DNA of 64,000 nt from Motacilla alba alba. Lineage: Eukaryota; Chordata; Aves; Passeriformes; Motacillidae. This document shows positions 1-12,000 of this stretch, one piece after another. A program made the position numbers and the translations under genes. The notes under the pieces were generated by a model. That model had not been told where the DNA came from and did not search any database. It saw only the letters and a program-made list of their open reading frames with translations. Within the stretch, counting starts at the first letter, position 1, and each line of letters starts with the position of its first letter. The DNA lies in assembly GCF_015832195.1 (NCBI RefSeq), contig NC_052017.1:68821801-68885800 (forward strand). Direction: 5' to 3'.

Positions 1-19
1 ATACTTTTTTCCCCTTTAG
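1..19 (+). promoter_or_regulatory. Candidate splice acceptor
   Basis: A long pyrimidine run (six T, four C, three T) ends in TAG at 17-19, and an open frame begins immediately after it. This is the pattern of a strong vertebrate 3' splice site. In the downstream reading frame the same TAG is a stop codon, so the frame could not extend upstream without splicing. The branch point, if real, lies outside the window or in the first few bases. Confidence 0.4.
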
Positions 20-289
20 CAGTGCTATAACCCAAGTAGCACCCAACAACAGTCTCACACCTCTGCTGTGTTTGGAAAAAAAGTCACTGCTGACTTTCAG
101 CCTAGGACTTCAGCCCTCACAGTGACTTTGTCCTTTCAGGTAGGCTCAAAGGAAGATGTGAGCAGAGAACTTCTAGATACACTTCTGATCTATCCTAGTG
201 AACAGCTTGTGTATCCAGAAAGCTACACGAGCTTTTCCAACCAGATCAGTCGGTCTAATGCATTAGTAATGCAAACCGTGCCTCCCTAA
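20..289 (+). CDS. Candidate terminal (or penultimate) exon of an unidentified gene, partial
   Basis: Right after the acceptor-like tract, a frame stays open for 89 codons to a TAA at 287-289. It opens with QCYNPSST and ends in NALVMQTVPP. The product is polar, Ser/Thr/Gln-rich at first, then mixed, with no cysteine pattern, membrane segment or domain I recognise. It could be the cytoplasmic or disordered C-terminus of a larger protein. There are two ways to read it. As a last exon, it runs from 20 to the stop. As an internal exon of exactly 40 codons, it ends at CAG|GTAGGC (139/140), which is also a usable donor. A third acceptor-like tract (TTTGTCCTTTCAG) ends at that same spot. There is no credible start codon, as expected for a downstream exon. 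I do not recognise the protein. A chance opening of this length in AT-rich DNA is unlikely but possible. Confidence 0.35.
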   Translation, partial: QCYNPSSTQQQSHTSAVFGKKVTADFQPRTSALTVTLSFQVGSKEDVSRELLDTLLIYPSEQLVYPESYTSFSNQISRSNALVMQTVPP

Positions 290-1475
290 TGACCCCGGAC
301 GGCCGCAGCTACAAGAAAGCTACAACTAAGTTACAAATAGTTAGTCATGTAGACTGATGGCATAGCTCACATTTGGTGAGGTGCTGAGGTAAATGGATTG
401 AACATAGACTAATCCAAACATTTCCATTATTAGAACACGCTAGGCAGAGTCTCCGTGGGATGGGAATGAAATCACGCTGGAGTGCCTCAAACAGTTTGCG
501 TGTGATCCACTATAATCTTACATATATATTTTCTCCATTCTCTGGTTTCATCACAGTCTTACTGCCTCAGTGGAGGGATTTTGCTTGTGAGGGTGTTTAT
601 ATTACACAGAAAAAAACCCCACTCAACCACTTGAAAGCTGGGATCATTTAAGTAATCATTTTAACTCAGCCAAAATTAGCCAAATGCTGAGTTATCTTAT
701 GTGGGATGTTGAATTTCTAGCTGGTAGTGGACCAAAGCGTTCTTTAAAACAGTAAGTTTATCAATCCCATTAAGTCTTCTTGCCCATCATTCTATTAAGA
801 CCAACAGCAGATGAACATCTTGCTGTGTTTTAGCTCAGCTGGCAAAATACCTTTAGCCAACACAATATTTTCAGTTTAGTGAGAGAGTTTTAGCCTGCTT
901 TGGAGGCAAAGAAAAGTTAAGATTTTTTTTTTTTAACTCAGTAACAATAAGCCTGATTTTATTGAACTAGAAAGATTTGCTCATAACATATACATGAGGT
1001 AATATTTAAATAAGACTGTTCAATAAAATCCTAGGTATGTCACTTAGAGAAAGCAAGGTGCTGTTTTCAATTATGATTTTAATATACCTGAGCACATGAG
1101 TACTCCCATTAGAGTCAATGGGATTATGCAGACGCTTAGAGTTAAAAGTGCTTTGCTGAAGAAGGATGATGGGACTAGAATTAAACACTACAGGTTCCTC
1201 CTATGTGCTGCTGCAGCTGATGTCTGTATAAGAAAAGGAGTAGAATATACCTGATTCATATACAGGATGAAAATTAATTCAAAACATACTCCAGCTTTGA
1301 ATAGAGATGTATTCTACAAAACCTGCTGGCATTAATCTGCATGAAATACTGCCTTAGCTAATAAGAACACCCGGGCTTTATTTATATATTGAGCCATTTG
1401 ATAGATATAAATGAAGAAAGAGGTAAATAGAAGCCAACATATTTTTGAATAAAAGCCCAGAGGTTCTTTCAGAGT
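290..1475 (+). other. Possible 3' UTR of the exon at 20-289, with poly(A) signals
   Basis: This is AT-rich non-coding sequence with no long frame. AATAAA hexamers occur at 1022-1027 and 1448-1453. The second is followed within about 40 bases by a GU-rich stretch (TTTGTGTCT), which fits a cleavage and polyadenylation site. The UTR reading depends wholly on the exon call being right. An old interspersed repeat sits inside it at about 1078-1180. Confidence 0.25.
1078..1180 (+). repeat. Ancient amniote interspersed repeat fragment
   Basis: The stretch carries CTCCCATTAGAGTCAATGGG followed by a TTAGAGTTAAAAGTGCTTTGCTGAA-like run. This resembles a worn repeat common in turtles, crocodiles and birds whose core reads roughly 'tcccattgaagtcaatggga...gttaagtgctttgctgaa'. 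The match is from memory and I cannot name the family. Divergence looks high, so the insertion is old. Confidence 0.4.
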
Positions 1476-1479
1476 TCAA

Positions 1480-4400
1480 TGATCTTTGTGTCTAGATTAT
1501 AAAGAATTCAGAGCAGCTTCATGTGACTTGCCAACTACCGAATAGAGCTCCAAAACATCTGTAATATTAAACAACTTCAAGCCTCCTTTTTATGCTTGTT
1601 TTCATCCAGCAGTGATTTATAGAAATCTATTGGCTTCTCCACTGGTCTTTTCTAAAAAGAAATATGCAGGGAGGAGGAGGAGGTTTTAAAATATGTTGGG
1701 ACACTGCTACCAAACTGCAGCTGGAAATTAGAGATATTTTAACAGTGGATTTAGATTTATTTAGGAGATTATGGAGAAATGCTAACTGCATTACATCGAT
1801 TATTTTAAGCATTGCAAAATGAATTTGTGGTGGTATGCAAAGTACCACTGAGTTCACAGGTAATGTGATGTTTTTAGGGCAATTCAAAGAGACTGTGCTG
1901 CTTTTGAGGAACAGGATTTCTTGGACTGGATCCCCACTGGTAACATTTTCCTTGCAGTAGAGTTGCAGCCCATTAATTCTTGCTGTCCAAATATAGGTAG
2001 CATTAGTTTAAATTAGAAGTTTTATAACTGATTTAGTTGAGCTACTGAAATCCCTTATGTACACAATCTTATCTCATTTTCAGAGATCCTCTTTGGATTG
2101 GTTTATACCTGTCCCGATTAACATATACCAAACACATTTTACTTGATGAAAAATCTCTCTAACTAGTTTAAAATTATTCTTTGAGAGAGTGTCTCATGCA
2201 CAACAATTTTCTGATATGATGAAAAGTGTGATTTAGTTCAAACTGCATAACTGGTGTTTATGGACACTCCATTACTGTAATCCCTCTTTTAGACATGTAC
2301 AGCTGCAAGCTGCACCAATTCGACCAACTTTAAAGTGGTATCATCTCCCCAGAGCTGATGGAAACTAAACAAGGCAGTGTCTGTGACTAGGTATCCTTGT
2401 ATTAAAGGGCTGCAGCTTTTCCTTATGAAATAGCTGAATGTTAGAAACTGGATCTAAAGCATCTTTCTGGACAATCTTACTCATGGAATCAAGACCTTAA
2501 AATCAGGCCTTGGGCCTTCTTGAATTCATGTTTTTTTGGGTTGTTTTTTGGATTTTTTTTTTTTGCAAGGGGGTGTTTGTTTTTTTTTTTTTTTAATCTG
2601 GATATTTCCTTGCCAGAGATTTGTTGACCAATGGTGGCTTGCAGAGCATTTTCTGGTGGCTTAGAGAAAGTTATTTGGTTACAGGATGGTGCTTCTCATC
2701 CTTTGTCCTGGAAAGAATATGAACAACAGGGAGGGGGAAGATGTAGCGAAGATTAGAGTCAGCAATAGGATTCACTCTTCTTAAAAAAAGGAATAAAGAG
2801 CCTTCAACAGGCTCAAATTAAAGATAAATTAAAATTGCAGAACACAGAAATGTTTCTGGGTTCTTCTACTCGTCTTTTGGCCCTTGGTCTCCTAATGTCG
2901 GATGGTCTCTCGGCCGTTAATGAAGGGAAAGCAGAACTGTTCACCACAGAGGAAAAACGGGCATCAGAAAAGCACTGAAGAGGTGTACTTTGATTCCAGG
3001 TGACTTACCAGGCAGGGCCATAATAGAAAGAGTGGCGATTCCAGGCAGCAATGTGGATGTTATCAAGTTGAGGCAATCATGGATAAAAAAGGTCCAAGAA
3101 CGGGAGTAACATCGGCAGTCACGATGGGAAGATCCACTATGTCATAACAAAAGGCAGAATTATTAGGTCCCTTAAAAACAGATACCAAGTTCTACTCCTC
3201 ATATCAAGTGCTAAATACTGCTTTGATTGCAGTGTACCCCCTTTTCCTTTCTGAGGCAGAAACAAAGCTGCACTGGGAAGCGGGAACACTTCAACACATC
3301 AGCATATTGGTTTTGCTTAGTGTGAGGCAGCAAGGATGAGTGGACAGGAAAAAAGCAACAGCTCAAGAAAAGTGACCTCCAGTAAACAAACATAAGCTTG
3401 TTCCAGGGCAGCAGAGGAGCAGGGGGTAGGAGGATTCTGGCTTGGCTACTCATTGAAGGTGTCCAATGTAGTCTGAACAAGCACAACCAGAGTGCAGGAC
3501 ACAGTCAAGTTGCTCAGCAGGCTCAGAGGCTCTGTCAATAAAGCAGTAGAAACTGTTTGGTGAAGCCTATCTTAGACACAGGCACATGTAAAGCAGTCCA
3601 GCCTTGCTAATGCTTCCAGCAGTAGGCAGTATGGAGACACATGGTAGCTCTTCAAATTTCTTTTTTAAAAGCATTATTTCTTCTGTGAAAATCAATCAAG
3701 AGTCTGAATTTCAGAAGACTACTTTATCCCTGGATATGTGCCATTTCAGGCTTTCTCAAAGATGGCACATGCTCAGCCCTGCCAACATCCTGGGAAGTGC
3801 AACTGGCACATTGCAGCCCACTGCAGTCTCCAGACAGTGAAGCCTGATCTAGCACCCAAGAGAGGAAAGGACCACAGCTCTGTGCCTGCCTTCAGCAAGA
3901 CCATAATGAGGACAAGGGTCTCAGCTGGATCACTTTATGCCTGATGTCAGTGTGTTTGTGATGGTAGCAGAGGTGAATATCCAGGAAGGAGGTGACAGCA
4001 GCAAGAGTCTAATTTTTTGCTGTCTTCTTTCACCTTTCCATGCCTGTTGATTACCCAGAAGATTTCTATGTCTGCCAACATGAGCCTCATTTCAATCCTG
4101 GGACACAAACCTTGCTCCTATCCTACTTCAGACAATGGCCTCTGTTACCAAAACTATGGGGGCAAGGACTGACTGTGAGTGATTCATACACTACTGTTTC
4201 TGTTCTATTATATCGCCAGATCTGCTGACCTCTGCAAGCCCTTGATATTTCCTCTGCTTTTGTCACTGATTTCCTCCTTATTGTTACTGATTAATTGCTT
4301 GCACTGCAGTCCTACTACAAGATCAGGGTTTAATGATATTCCTTGGTAAAAGACAAGACATCCACAGGTACTTGTTTCCCACATCTGAAGAGAAGAACCA

Positions 4401-5565
4401 GGATTCCCATAACTTTCTTTTTTTTTCTTTACTGTAGCCTGCTGATTATGGATTCTGAGTCTTTAAGTTCCCACCTGCGAAAGGAAATTTCCTCTAACTC
4501 AGTTTCTGAAGGAAAGGGTCAAGAGAGAAAATGGCCAGAACAGAGGAGGACAGACTCATAGCAACTCAGCATATCAGACCCACAGGACACGTAACGAGGA
4601 GCAAGAGAGGACAAACATTGGATTTAGCCCACAGAAGTGGGCTAGGTCTTCTACCAGCCATTACTGTATTTGGTTAGATCCTTCTTGGCCCCATCCTTCA
4701 AACTTCAAGGGAAATGTGATCAAAATTCCTTGTTCTCATGGAGTAGAAGAGCATCTACTGTAAGCAACTGCCATTTGTCTGTTCCAGGAGATCTCTGTCC
4801 TCCTTTTCAACCACCACTGGTTGGGTTGGCTGCCTCCTCGGGGATGTATCTAAGAGAAACAGAAATACAGACATCTGAGTAGTTTCCACCTGCCCACAGT
4901 TGTTTCTGACTTTAAGTACCCCCAGGGTCCCCAGGCAGGAGCCACACTCCAGGGATGAGGAACAGAAAACAGATGGTCATATGAAACAGACCATCCCATC
5001 TAGGGAGCATTTCAGGACATATTAATTAGTCAGGAGCATGAACCACAACAAAACATGGTGCTCCTTCTATATGGAAAAGCCTTTGATGGTTGCCTAGTAA
5101 TGGCTAAGAATGAGACAAATCCATAGTGCAGATAGGCTCTGTGTGCCAAAAAGACCCATGTGCTGGCAAACATGCTATTCAGCTTGTTCATTTCCTGTAC
5201 GCTGTTTGAAGCAGCCAGAGCCCTTTCTCACTACTTAGTCCTTTGAATGCAGAGTAAAATAAAAACAGAAGAAGAAACGTGCAGCTAGAAAAAGTTCCAA
5301 GCTCAGCACTTTAGGAGGCACTTGAGCACAGGGAGAGCAGACAGAGGACCCCCCAGAGCTGGGAAAGCCCCCACTTATAGCATGTGTTCTGCATAGTCTG
5401 CTCTGTAGAGATGTTAATAAATTTGTCTCTTGCCCACACAGCTGTCATTCACAAGGTCACTTTTTTCCACCAGAAAGAGAACTTGATAACTCTCTCACAT
5501 CCTTACAGACACAGGCAGTAGGTAGAAGCTTTTAAAAAACCCCATCTGTCCATGAAGTGCACATG
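1480..5565. other. Intergenic DNA, no gene seen
   Basis: The short open frames here are unrelated to one another, lack splice context and have no recognisable protein similarity. A T/G-rich low-complexity patch lies at about 2529-2596, with T runs split by GGGTTG and GCAAGGGGG. No CR1, LTR or tRNA-like structure was noticed. Confidence 0.5.
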
Positions 5566-5568
5566 CTT

Positions 5569-5902
5569 TCATGTTCTTTCAGGTGGACTCATGTCATTAA
5601 GAAAATGTAGCAAGTTCCTCATCAGTCCAGTCTCAAAGTCCATGTGCTCTAGGAACTTGTATTTGAAAGGGAACAAAAATTTGGTGGACTTTAAAAAAAG
5701 CATTAACAGTCTAACATCTCCTGCTCCTCGTGAAGTGTCTCTGGAGGGCGTGATCTACATCCTGAATGTCCTTCCTTGTTTTAAAAAGATAGTCATCACA
5801 CATAATTTTGCCAGGGCATTCAGTTCCCAAGATATCCACTTGGCAGCCTAAGAACTTCCGATTGAACTCAGAATTTACTTCTTTTCCAAGCCCATAGGTG
5901 AA
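5569..5902 (-). pseudogene. Two overlapping antisense frames, possible decayed coding sequence
   Basis: On the minus strand a stop-to-stop frame covers 5902 down to 5711 (63 codons). It is rich in Gly, Asp, Lys and Cys and includes GTECPGKIMCDDYLFKTRKD. A second minus-strand frame covers 5754 down to 5569 (61 codons), includes FETGLMRNLLHFLNDMSPPE, and overlaps the first by 44 bases in another phase. One frameshift in the overlap would account for about 105 codons, as in a decayed retrocopy or transposon gene. Against this, the plus strand is also open across the region (5552-5851), no start or splice signals are clear, and I recognise neither peptide. It may be chance. Confidence 0.2.
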
Positions 5903-5909
5903 TTATGCA

Positions 5910-8575
5910 CATACAGATATTAAGAATACATAAGATATTTTTCATCTTACTCAGCCTATTCCACCCCAGGTGCTTCAGGAGATGCAAGAAATTTTGCAGC
6001 AGGCCAGCCTGTATCCACACCAATCCCTCAGAGCATGATTTGCACTCATATTTGAACTCAGCTCTTGGCCTCTCCAGCATCCTGTGCTGGGGGATACCAG
6101 AGGCTGCTAGTTAGTATTTTAAAGATACGTTTCTTTCTGTGCATTTTGTCTGTGTTTATTTTGTCTTAAATGCCAAGACAGAAGCTCTTGATTAATGCTA
6201 ATTACATTTTTATTATCTTTAACTGATTTTACCACATCTGCCCTTGTCCCCTTCCTGAGGCAGCTCAACACCATCTTCAGATATCCTGGCCCCTGGTTTC
6301 TTACTGAAATACTAATTTCTTTCTTATCACAGAAAATTAAAACTGCTTGGGCAGGAGACTGCATTTTTCTATAGCATACATATTAATACTAGTTGACAAA
6401 ACTCCTTTTACAGAAAAAGTCAAAACAGGCATCTGAGGAAGAGTGATGAGATCTTTCAGAGGTGTCTTTTTTAGAAGAACATGACTCAACCTCTGCATGT
6501 ACACTTCTCTCCATTGGCTGTAAAAGAGCTCAGATGACAGGCCCAGGTGAAGATGTCTGCTCTGTGGTCAAGGGAGATGAATCCTGGCCAAGATGCCAAA
6601 TCCTGAACAACAAGTAATAGACAAAATTGCACTGCTGGATTCTAGTGTGATGCTGTGTAGTCCCCACCACTCTCCACAGGAAGCAGAAGTTTCTATCAAG
6701 CTGCCTTCAGTAAGACCCAAGTCTTTTTTCAGAGCTCATATCAAGTGTTCCCTGACAAATGAATATTTTGTCTTCCCCCTACGGTATCTTATTTTGCATG
6801 TGCCACCAATTTACCTCTATTTGCCATTGTATTGCTTTGCTGAAGTCACACTGACATGCTGCCCCCAGCGAAGCGCTGGGCTTTGACTAAAATAAATATC
6901 TTCATCAATTTCACATCCTTACTCCCATTCCCATCTCCAGACTGCCAATATACTTGTTAAACAGTACTAGACCTTGGCACGTCTGTGCCAACATTTTTTC
7001 AGAGACAAAAATTTGCTATTTTTTTATATCTATTGTCTCTGATTTCTTACATATCTTTCAGTTCACGGTTTCTCATCATGTGACAGCTTCAATTACTTCA
7101 GTAAACACTTAAACAAGATCTTATCAAAGTTCTTTAAAAGAAGGATGTGGGACGCTGGAATTTGGGTTTGGTGGTTTTTATTTGTTTGGTTGGGATTTTT
7201 GTATTTTTTGATACAACAATCAGGCTGGAAACATACAGATGCAATTGAAAGATCAATTCCCAGAGTGTATACACTGCTTTTCAGGCCCGTGGATAAACTT
7301 CTCATCTTAATTACACCAGTGCAAACTAAGAAAGCTTTGTTAGTTTGGTCTGATTATTTGGGCATGCTTATCCTAACTGAAAGAAAAACCTGCTAAAATA
7401 TTTTGGAAATTTACAGTCTGATCAGATACTGTATTATAAATATGATAAGCTAGTATTTTCAATAACAATGTCATTTGTAAAATCGCCTTGTCCAATGCAT
7501 GGAAACACCAAATACTTGCAGATACCAGTATTTTGTTATTGAATGCATGTGCTAATGCAGTAACAGTTATCTAGAGAACCAGTAAGAAGAGATGAGAATG
7601 AGAAAGAAAACCAACAAAAATGAAGAACCCGCAGAAAATTAAAAATGAAAATTTTTATGAGATATGCCACTGTGTCTTTCCTTGGTGTTATTTTCTGTAC
7701 CGCAAAAAACAAAGGAGGTGGGTAGGAGGAAGTGCACACAAAATTAAATAAAGGAGGTTCTAAGACTCCCCCAGAAAGAGTGAGCAACGCCCAGGGCATT
7801 GGGAAGCAGCTGATCATCCCAGCACTGGCCTGTTTGGCCCATGATCTGGCATGTCACCAGCTCCATCCAGACCCAGCGCTGACGGACATTCCAGTCTAAC
7901 ACCATTTCCAACAGAAAGACAGAAAGTTGTGTCCTGCCTCTCCCAGCCCAAGAGCGGAGGTGCCAAGATGACATGGAACTTGCCCAAAATTTGGGAGGGA
8001 AGAATGAAGCTTAAGTCATATTCACGCGTGCAGGCCTCCTTCTGTTATTTTAACCCAGTTACCGAAGCAATGTGTTCCTGTTGATTTTTAAACCCTATTT
8101 TGTTTAGAAAAGGCCAAACTGCGTCACTGGATGGATGCATTGTCTGGTTACAGAGCTCCCAAGAGTGGGGAACTTCCAGCCAGCTTCCAAACCAGCTCAG
8201 CAAAATGAGGAGACAAGGGGATTTGAAGCCAGACATCTAGCCTGAAAGAGATGGTCCCCATGTGAAATGAGGGAGAGCACAGGGAAGGGGTGCTCTCACA
8301 GGGTCCCAAAGAGAGCAAGGAAGAGCAGCAGGCACATTCACCATGGAGGGGCTATGTTGATATTGGCAGATGAATACTGGCTCTCATCATAATTTGGGGC
8401 TGTGGCATGCTGATGCGAACAAGCCTTTCACAGCTGTCTGGGTTTTTCCCTCTTTCATTTGTGATTCTACATTTTGCAGACCCCAAATTGCCTGGGAAAT
8501 AGGTCTGGGGAAAGCATGACATCCCCTTGGTCCTGAGAGGTGCCACCAAGGAGACGTATCACCAATAATGTGTCT
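5910..8575. other. Intergenic DNA, no gene seen
   Basis: Only short, unconvincing frames are present. A T/G-rich low-complexity patch occurs at about 7160-7212. No repeat family was recognised with confidence. Confidence 0.5.
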
Positions 8576-8579
8576 GGGA

Positions 8580-9065
8580 AACAGGGAAGCCCAGAGGAGT
8601 GACTACAGGAGGAGGATGGCTTTAGAAAAAGCTAGCCTACAAAGAAAGACTTTTTGATCTATGGATGGGGAAATACCTATGGGATTAGGTCTGGGAAACA
8701 GGTATGAATAAAGAAAAAGACAAAAGAGAAGTGGTCAGAGTCATCCTGATAGAGAAAGAGAATGGGAAACCCAAAGAAAGGAAAGTGATATGCCAAGGGC
8801 AGGGTAGGACAGAGGGAAGCTGAGGAGGCTGGAAGGAGTGAATAAAAGGATGATGCTGGGAAGGCCTTTCCAAAGGAAAGAGGGAAGCCAAGATGGCTAA
8901 CCTGCAGGAGAGGAAGTCCTTCCCATTTTATACACTGCAGGAGAGGAACAGCTACCAGTCCCTGAAAACTCAGTCCAGGGAATGAAACACAGAAATGCCT
9001 GCAATGAAAATGCATGAGGTCAAGGGGAAAAGACAAATCTGCATGAAAGTGAAAATGATCTTTCA
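8580..9065 (+). repeat. Purine-rich (A/G) tract
   Basis: The plus strand is strongly biased to A and G for nearly 500 bases (AGAAAGAGAATGGGAAA-type sequence), interrupted by short mixed stretches. The long pyrimidine-coded frame on the minus strand (129 codons, Phe/Leu/Ser/Pro-rich) results from this bias and is not evidence of a gene. Confidence 0.5.
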
Positions 9066-9069
9066 TTTA

Positions 9070-12000
9070 TCCTGGATAGGCCATTTGCTGCTCATTCCTT
9101 TAAGGGTTTTCTTTTCCTCTCTCCAAGACATATCTAGGTGACTAAAGGCATATCAGATCCTTACTGAAGTGCACATGGTTTCTGTGCTCAGAGGGACATG
9201 GAGATCTCAATATATGGTATCTCCAATTAAAAATGGTTTTTGCTGCCACGTGAAAATGCATTTAGCTTGCATATGGATAACATTTATGGTTTCTTTCAAA
9301 GATGAGCTTTAGCTGTCACAACTGTCTCACTGTTCCTGTTTCCCTTATACCTGTAATCTGTCTGCAGAGATAAAGTCACTGAGAAAGAATATAGATTTTC
9401 TTCTTCAGAAAAACCTTATTTTTGTCTTATCAGTGAAATAAGTACATCCTGTGCACAGAGACTAAAAAAAAATTAAAGATTCCAAGTTGCTCGAGACCTC
9501 ACCATTGGCTTACACTGCCAGATTATTATAAAATGGCTTAAGTAAATAAATAACATTGCATTGTCCAAAAACTCCTTTCTTGGAAAGCTTTATATCCAAG
9601 CTCTTTATGCAGTGAAGGTAGCATTAACATCTTCCTGGTCCTTTAAAAAATAGTCTGTTACATTGCCATAAAAATGTGGAGAAAAGATATTCCAAAATTA
9701 TTCCAAATAAGGAAAATCTGAAGCATAATTTATTGCAGCCATAAATTCTCATGTAAATGTCAGCAACCAGTAGGCCCTGGATTTCAGTGATGGCAGCTCT
9801 CCTAGTAGGAAAGATACAGTGTTTAGTTTGAGGCTGTAAAAATGCTCATCTGTAGCCTTTGGACAGCCAGTATTCAGAAACTGCCTCCTAGCCAACGAAA
9901 GAGACTCAAGTGTGACAGATTCCTGTTAGGATTTGTGTCTTGGCAACAAGAGCATTGCCAAAGCAGGGTGGTTGGTGAGGGACACTGTGTGCCATCTCCC
10001 AGGACCAACCTCAGCTTTCATCTGGGGAACCCAGGATGCCTTTACTAGGGAAGCCATGTGCCACTTCATCAAGACAAGAAGCCTGTTGCCTAAAATTGGA
10101 AGCTGCTTGTCACTCATCTCTCCCAGGGCTTTTGGGATCCACAATATCTTGAGAGACCTAGTTTGGAGAAGATTTGAATTCAACTTGCCTGCTGGTAGCA
10201 GAGGTGCAGGAATAACAGCAGGGCAAGGGCAAGCAGAGTGCTGAAGCAAGAAGCCAGTTTCTGTCCCTAGGTTAACTTCTTGTGTGCTTTTTGTTTGATT
10301 AGGCCAACATATTTCACCCATGTTTTCTTCAGCCCATGGGACCATAGTCTTTGTGTTCATGGCCACTTGCATGCCCTTCTCCTTAACTCTGTCCCTGCCC
10401 TTACCTCAGCCTGCTCCCTGGCATGCCTAAAACAACCTTTGCCTTTGCAACAGGGTAATTCAGGTGCAAGGCAAGAGGTTATTCACAACAAAAAGCAACA
10501 TCAGGGTTGGTCCAGCTTGTACAGCATTCAGTTGTAATACAACCCACCAAGGTAGAGATGCTTTTCACATTCATAAATAAAAATAATTTATTTACAGGTT
10601 GACATTCTCAAGGTGAAGAAACAGCATGTATTCAATGGGAGGAGTGCATCTGGAACAAGTAACAAGGATGCTCTTCTTCATTTTCTCACTTCTCATCTCC
10701 TTTGCTTCAGGCTTATTCTCTTTCTATCTCTACCTCACTCTCAGCAAATTTGAAACCCTTCTCTTATTTCTGTCCCCTGTTGCCTCTCTCTGCAAGACCT
10801 GTACCCAGTGCTAAAATTACAGTTTCCCAGCAGTGGTGGGAAAGAACAATGAGGCTGGCTCACACACTCAATCCACAGCCCTTTCCTAGGCTGACACTGG
10901 TGGTAGCTCTGTGACTGCAGCTGGCCCAGCTCACAGGTTGTGGCTGACCTGCTTTATAGGTGAGACATCTTTGGAGCAAACATTTTGGAGATGCTTACCA
11001 GACACTTTGCAGCAGCAAGGGTCAATTCCTCCCTCCAGGGCTACTCAGCTGGCTTTGGAGAATGCAGCCTGACCACACAGTATCATGCCATTGATTTTGA
11101 AGCCAAATTCCTCGCTGATTACTCTTTTTTTCCTCAAAGCTGAATGTTTACAGGCAGTAAGTATGAGGTGCTCAAAGACTCTTTAAATTCCTTCCCCACT
11201 CACTAAAAATTATTGGGAATTTTTCAGTGAGTACCCTTTCATGTTAGTAGGTGGACAAGACCATCAGAGAGAATGGAGAAAGCTGTATTTTTATTTGGTG
11301 CAAAGATGTCGAAAACTAAAGCAAAAATCCAGGGAGTATTGGGTACAGGAAGTGACACTGTGAAGATAGGTGATGTGAGGAGCACCCTTTAGAAGGTCCT
11401 CCTCAGGCTTGAATGGGGCTTTGATGACATTTGGCACTCACCGATAAAGGTTTTGTCTGCATCAGCCTATCCCTCATGTCAGCAGCTTGCTCATCACGTC
11501 AGCCTCAGGCTCTGCTGGGACCCCAGGGTCATACAGGGAGAAGAGTTGCTGCCTCAGATCTTCCTATGGAAAAGCGAATGCAAAGGTGCAGCTTTAGGGA
11601 AGAATTAGCCCCTAAACTCTAGAGGAATGATCAGGTACTTGCAAAGAGGTCATCAGTGTTTTTGCAAGATCAACCTTCCTATACATTTTAAATCTATACA
11701 CTTAGAGGTGATGCCTTAGAAAAGAAAGATGCCTTTTTAAATTATGATTTTAATTTCCAACCACCATATTTTAAAGCTGGTGTCCTCAGAAAGTGAGGGC
11801 TGCTTGAGTGAAGGTCTCAAACTTTTTCTAGTTCCACTTCCCCTTTCTGCTCCTGTCAAGGGTGGCTCTGACTGCTTCAGCATTTCTTTTGAATTTAAAA
11901 ACACAGATGTAAGCAGATAATGAGGCCACAGGAGGAGAATCCTTCAGGATGTCTTGTTTGGTTTGGAAATATTTAAATGTCTGCTGCATTTCCTTTGAGC

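Noticed and set aside
8677..9066. 129-codon Phe/Leu/Ser-rich minus-strand frame that looks like a membrane protein
   Set aside because: It is the pyrimidine complement of a purine-rich tract, so the hydrophobic look is a composition artefact.
9926..10372. 148-codon minus-strand open frame
   Set aside because: A plus-strand frame of 103 codons is open over the same bases, and neither peptide shows a domain or a coding boundary.
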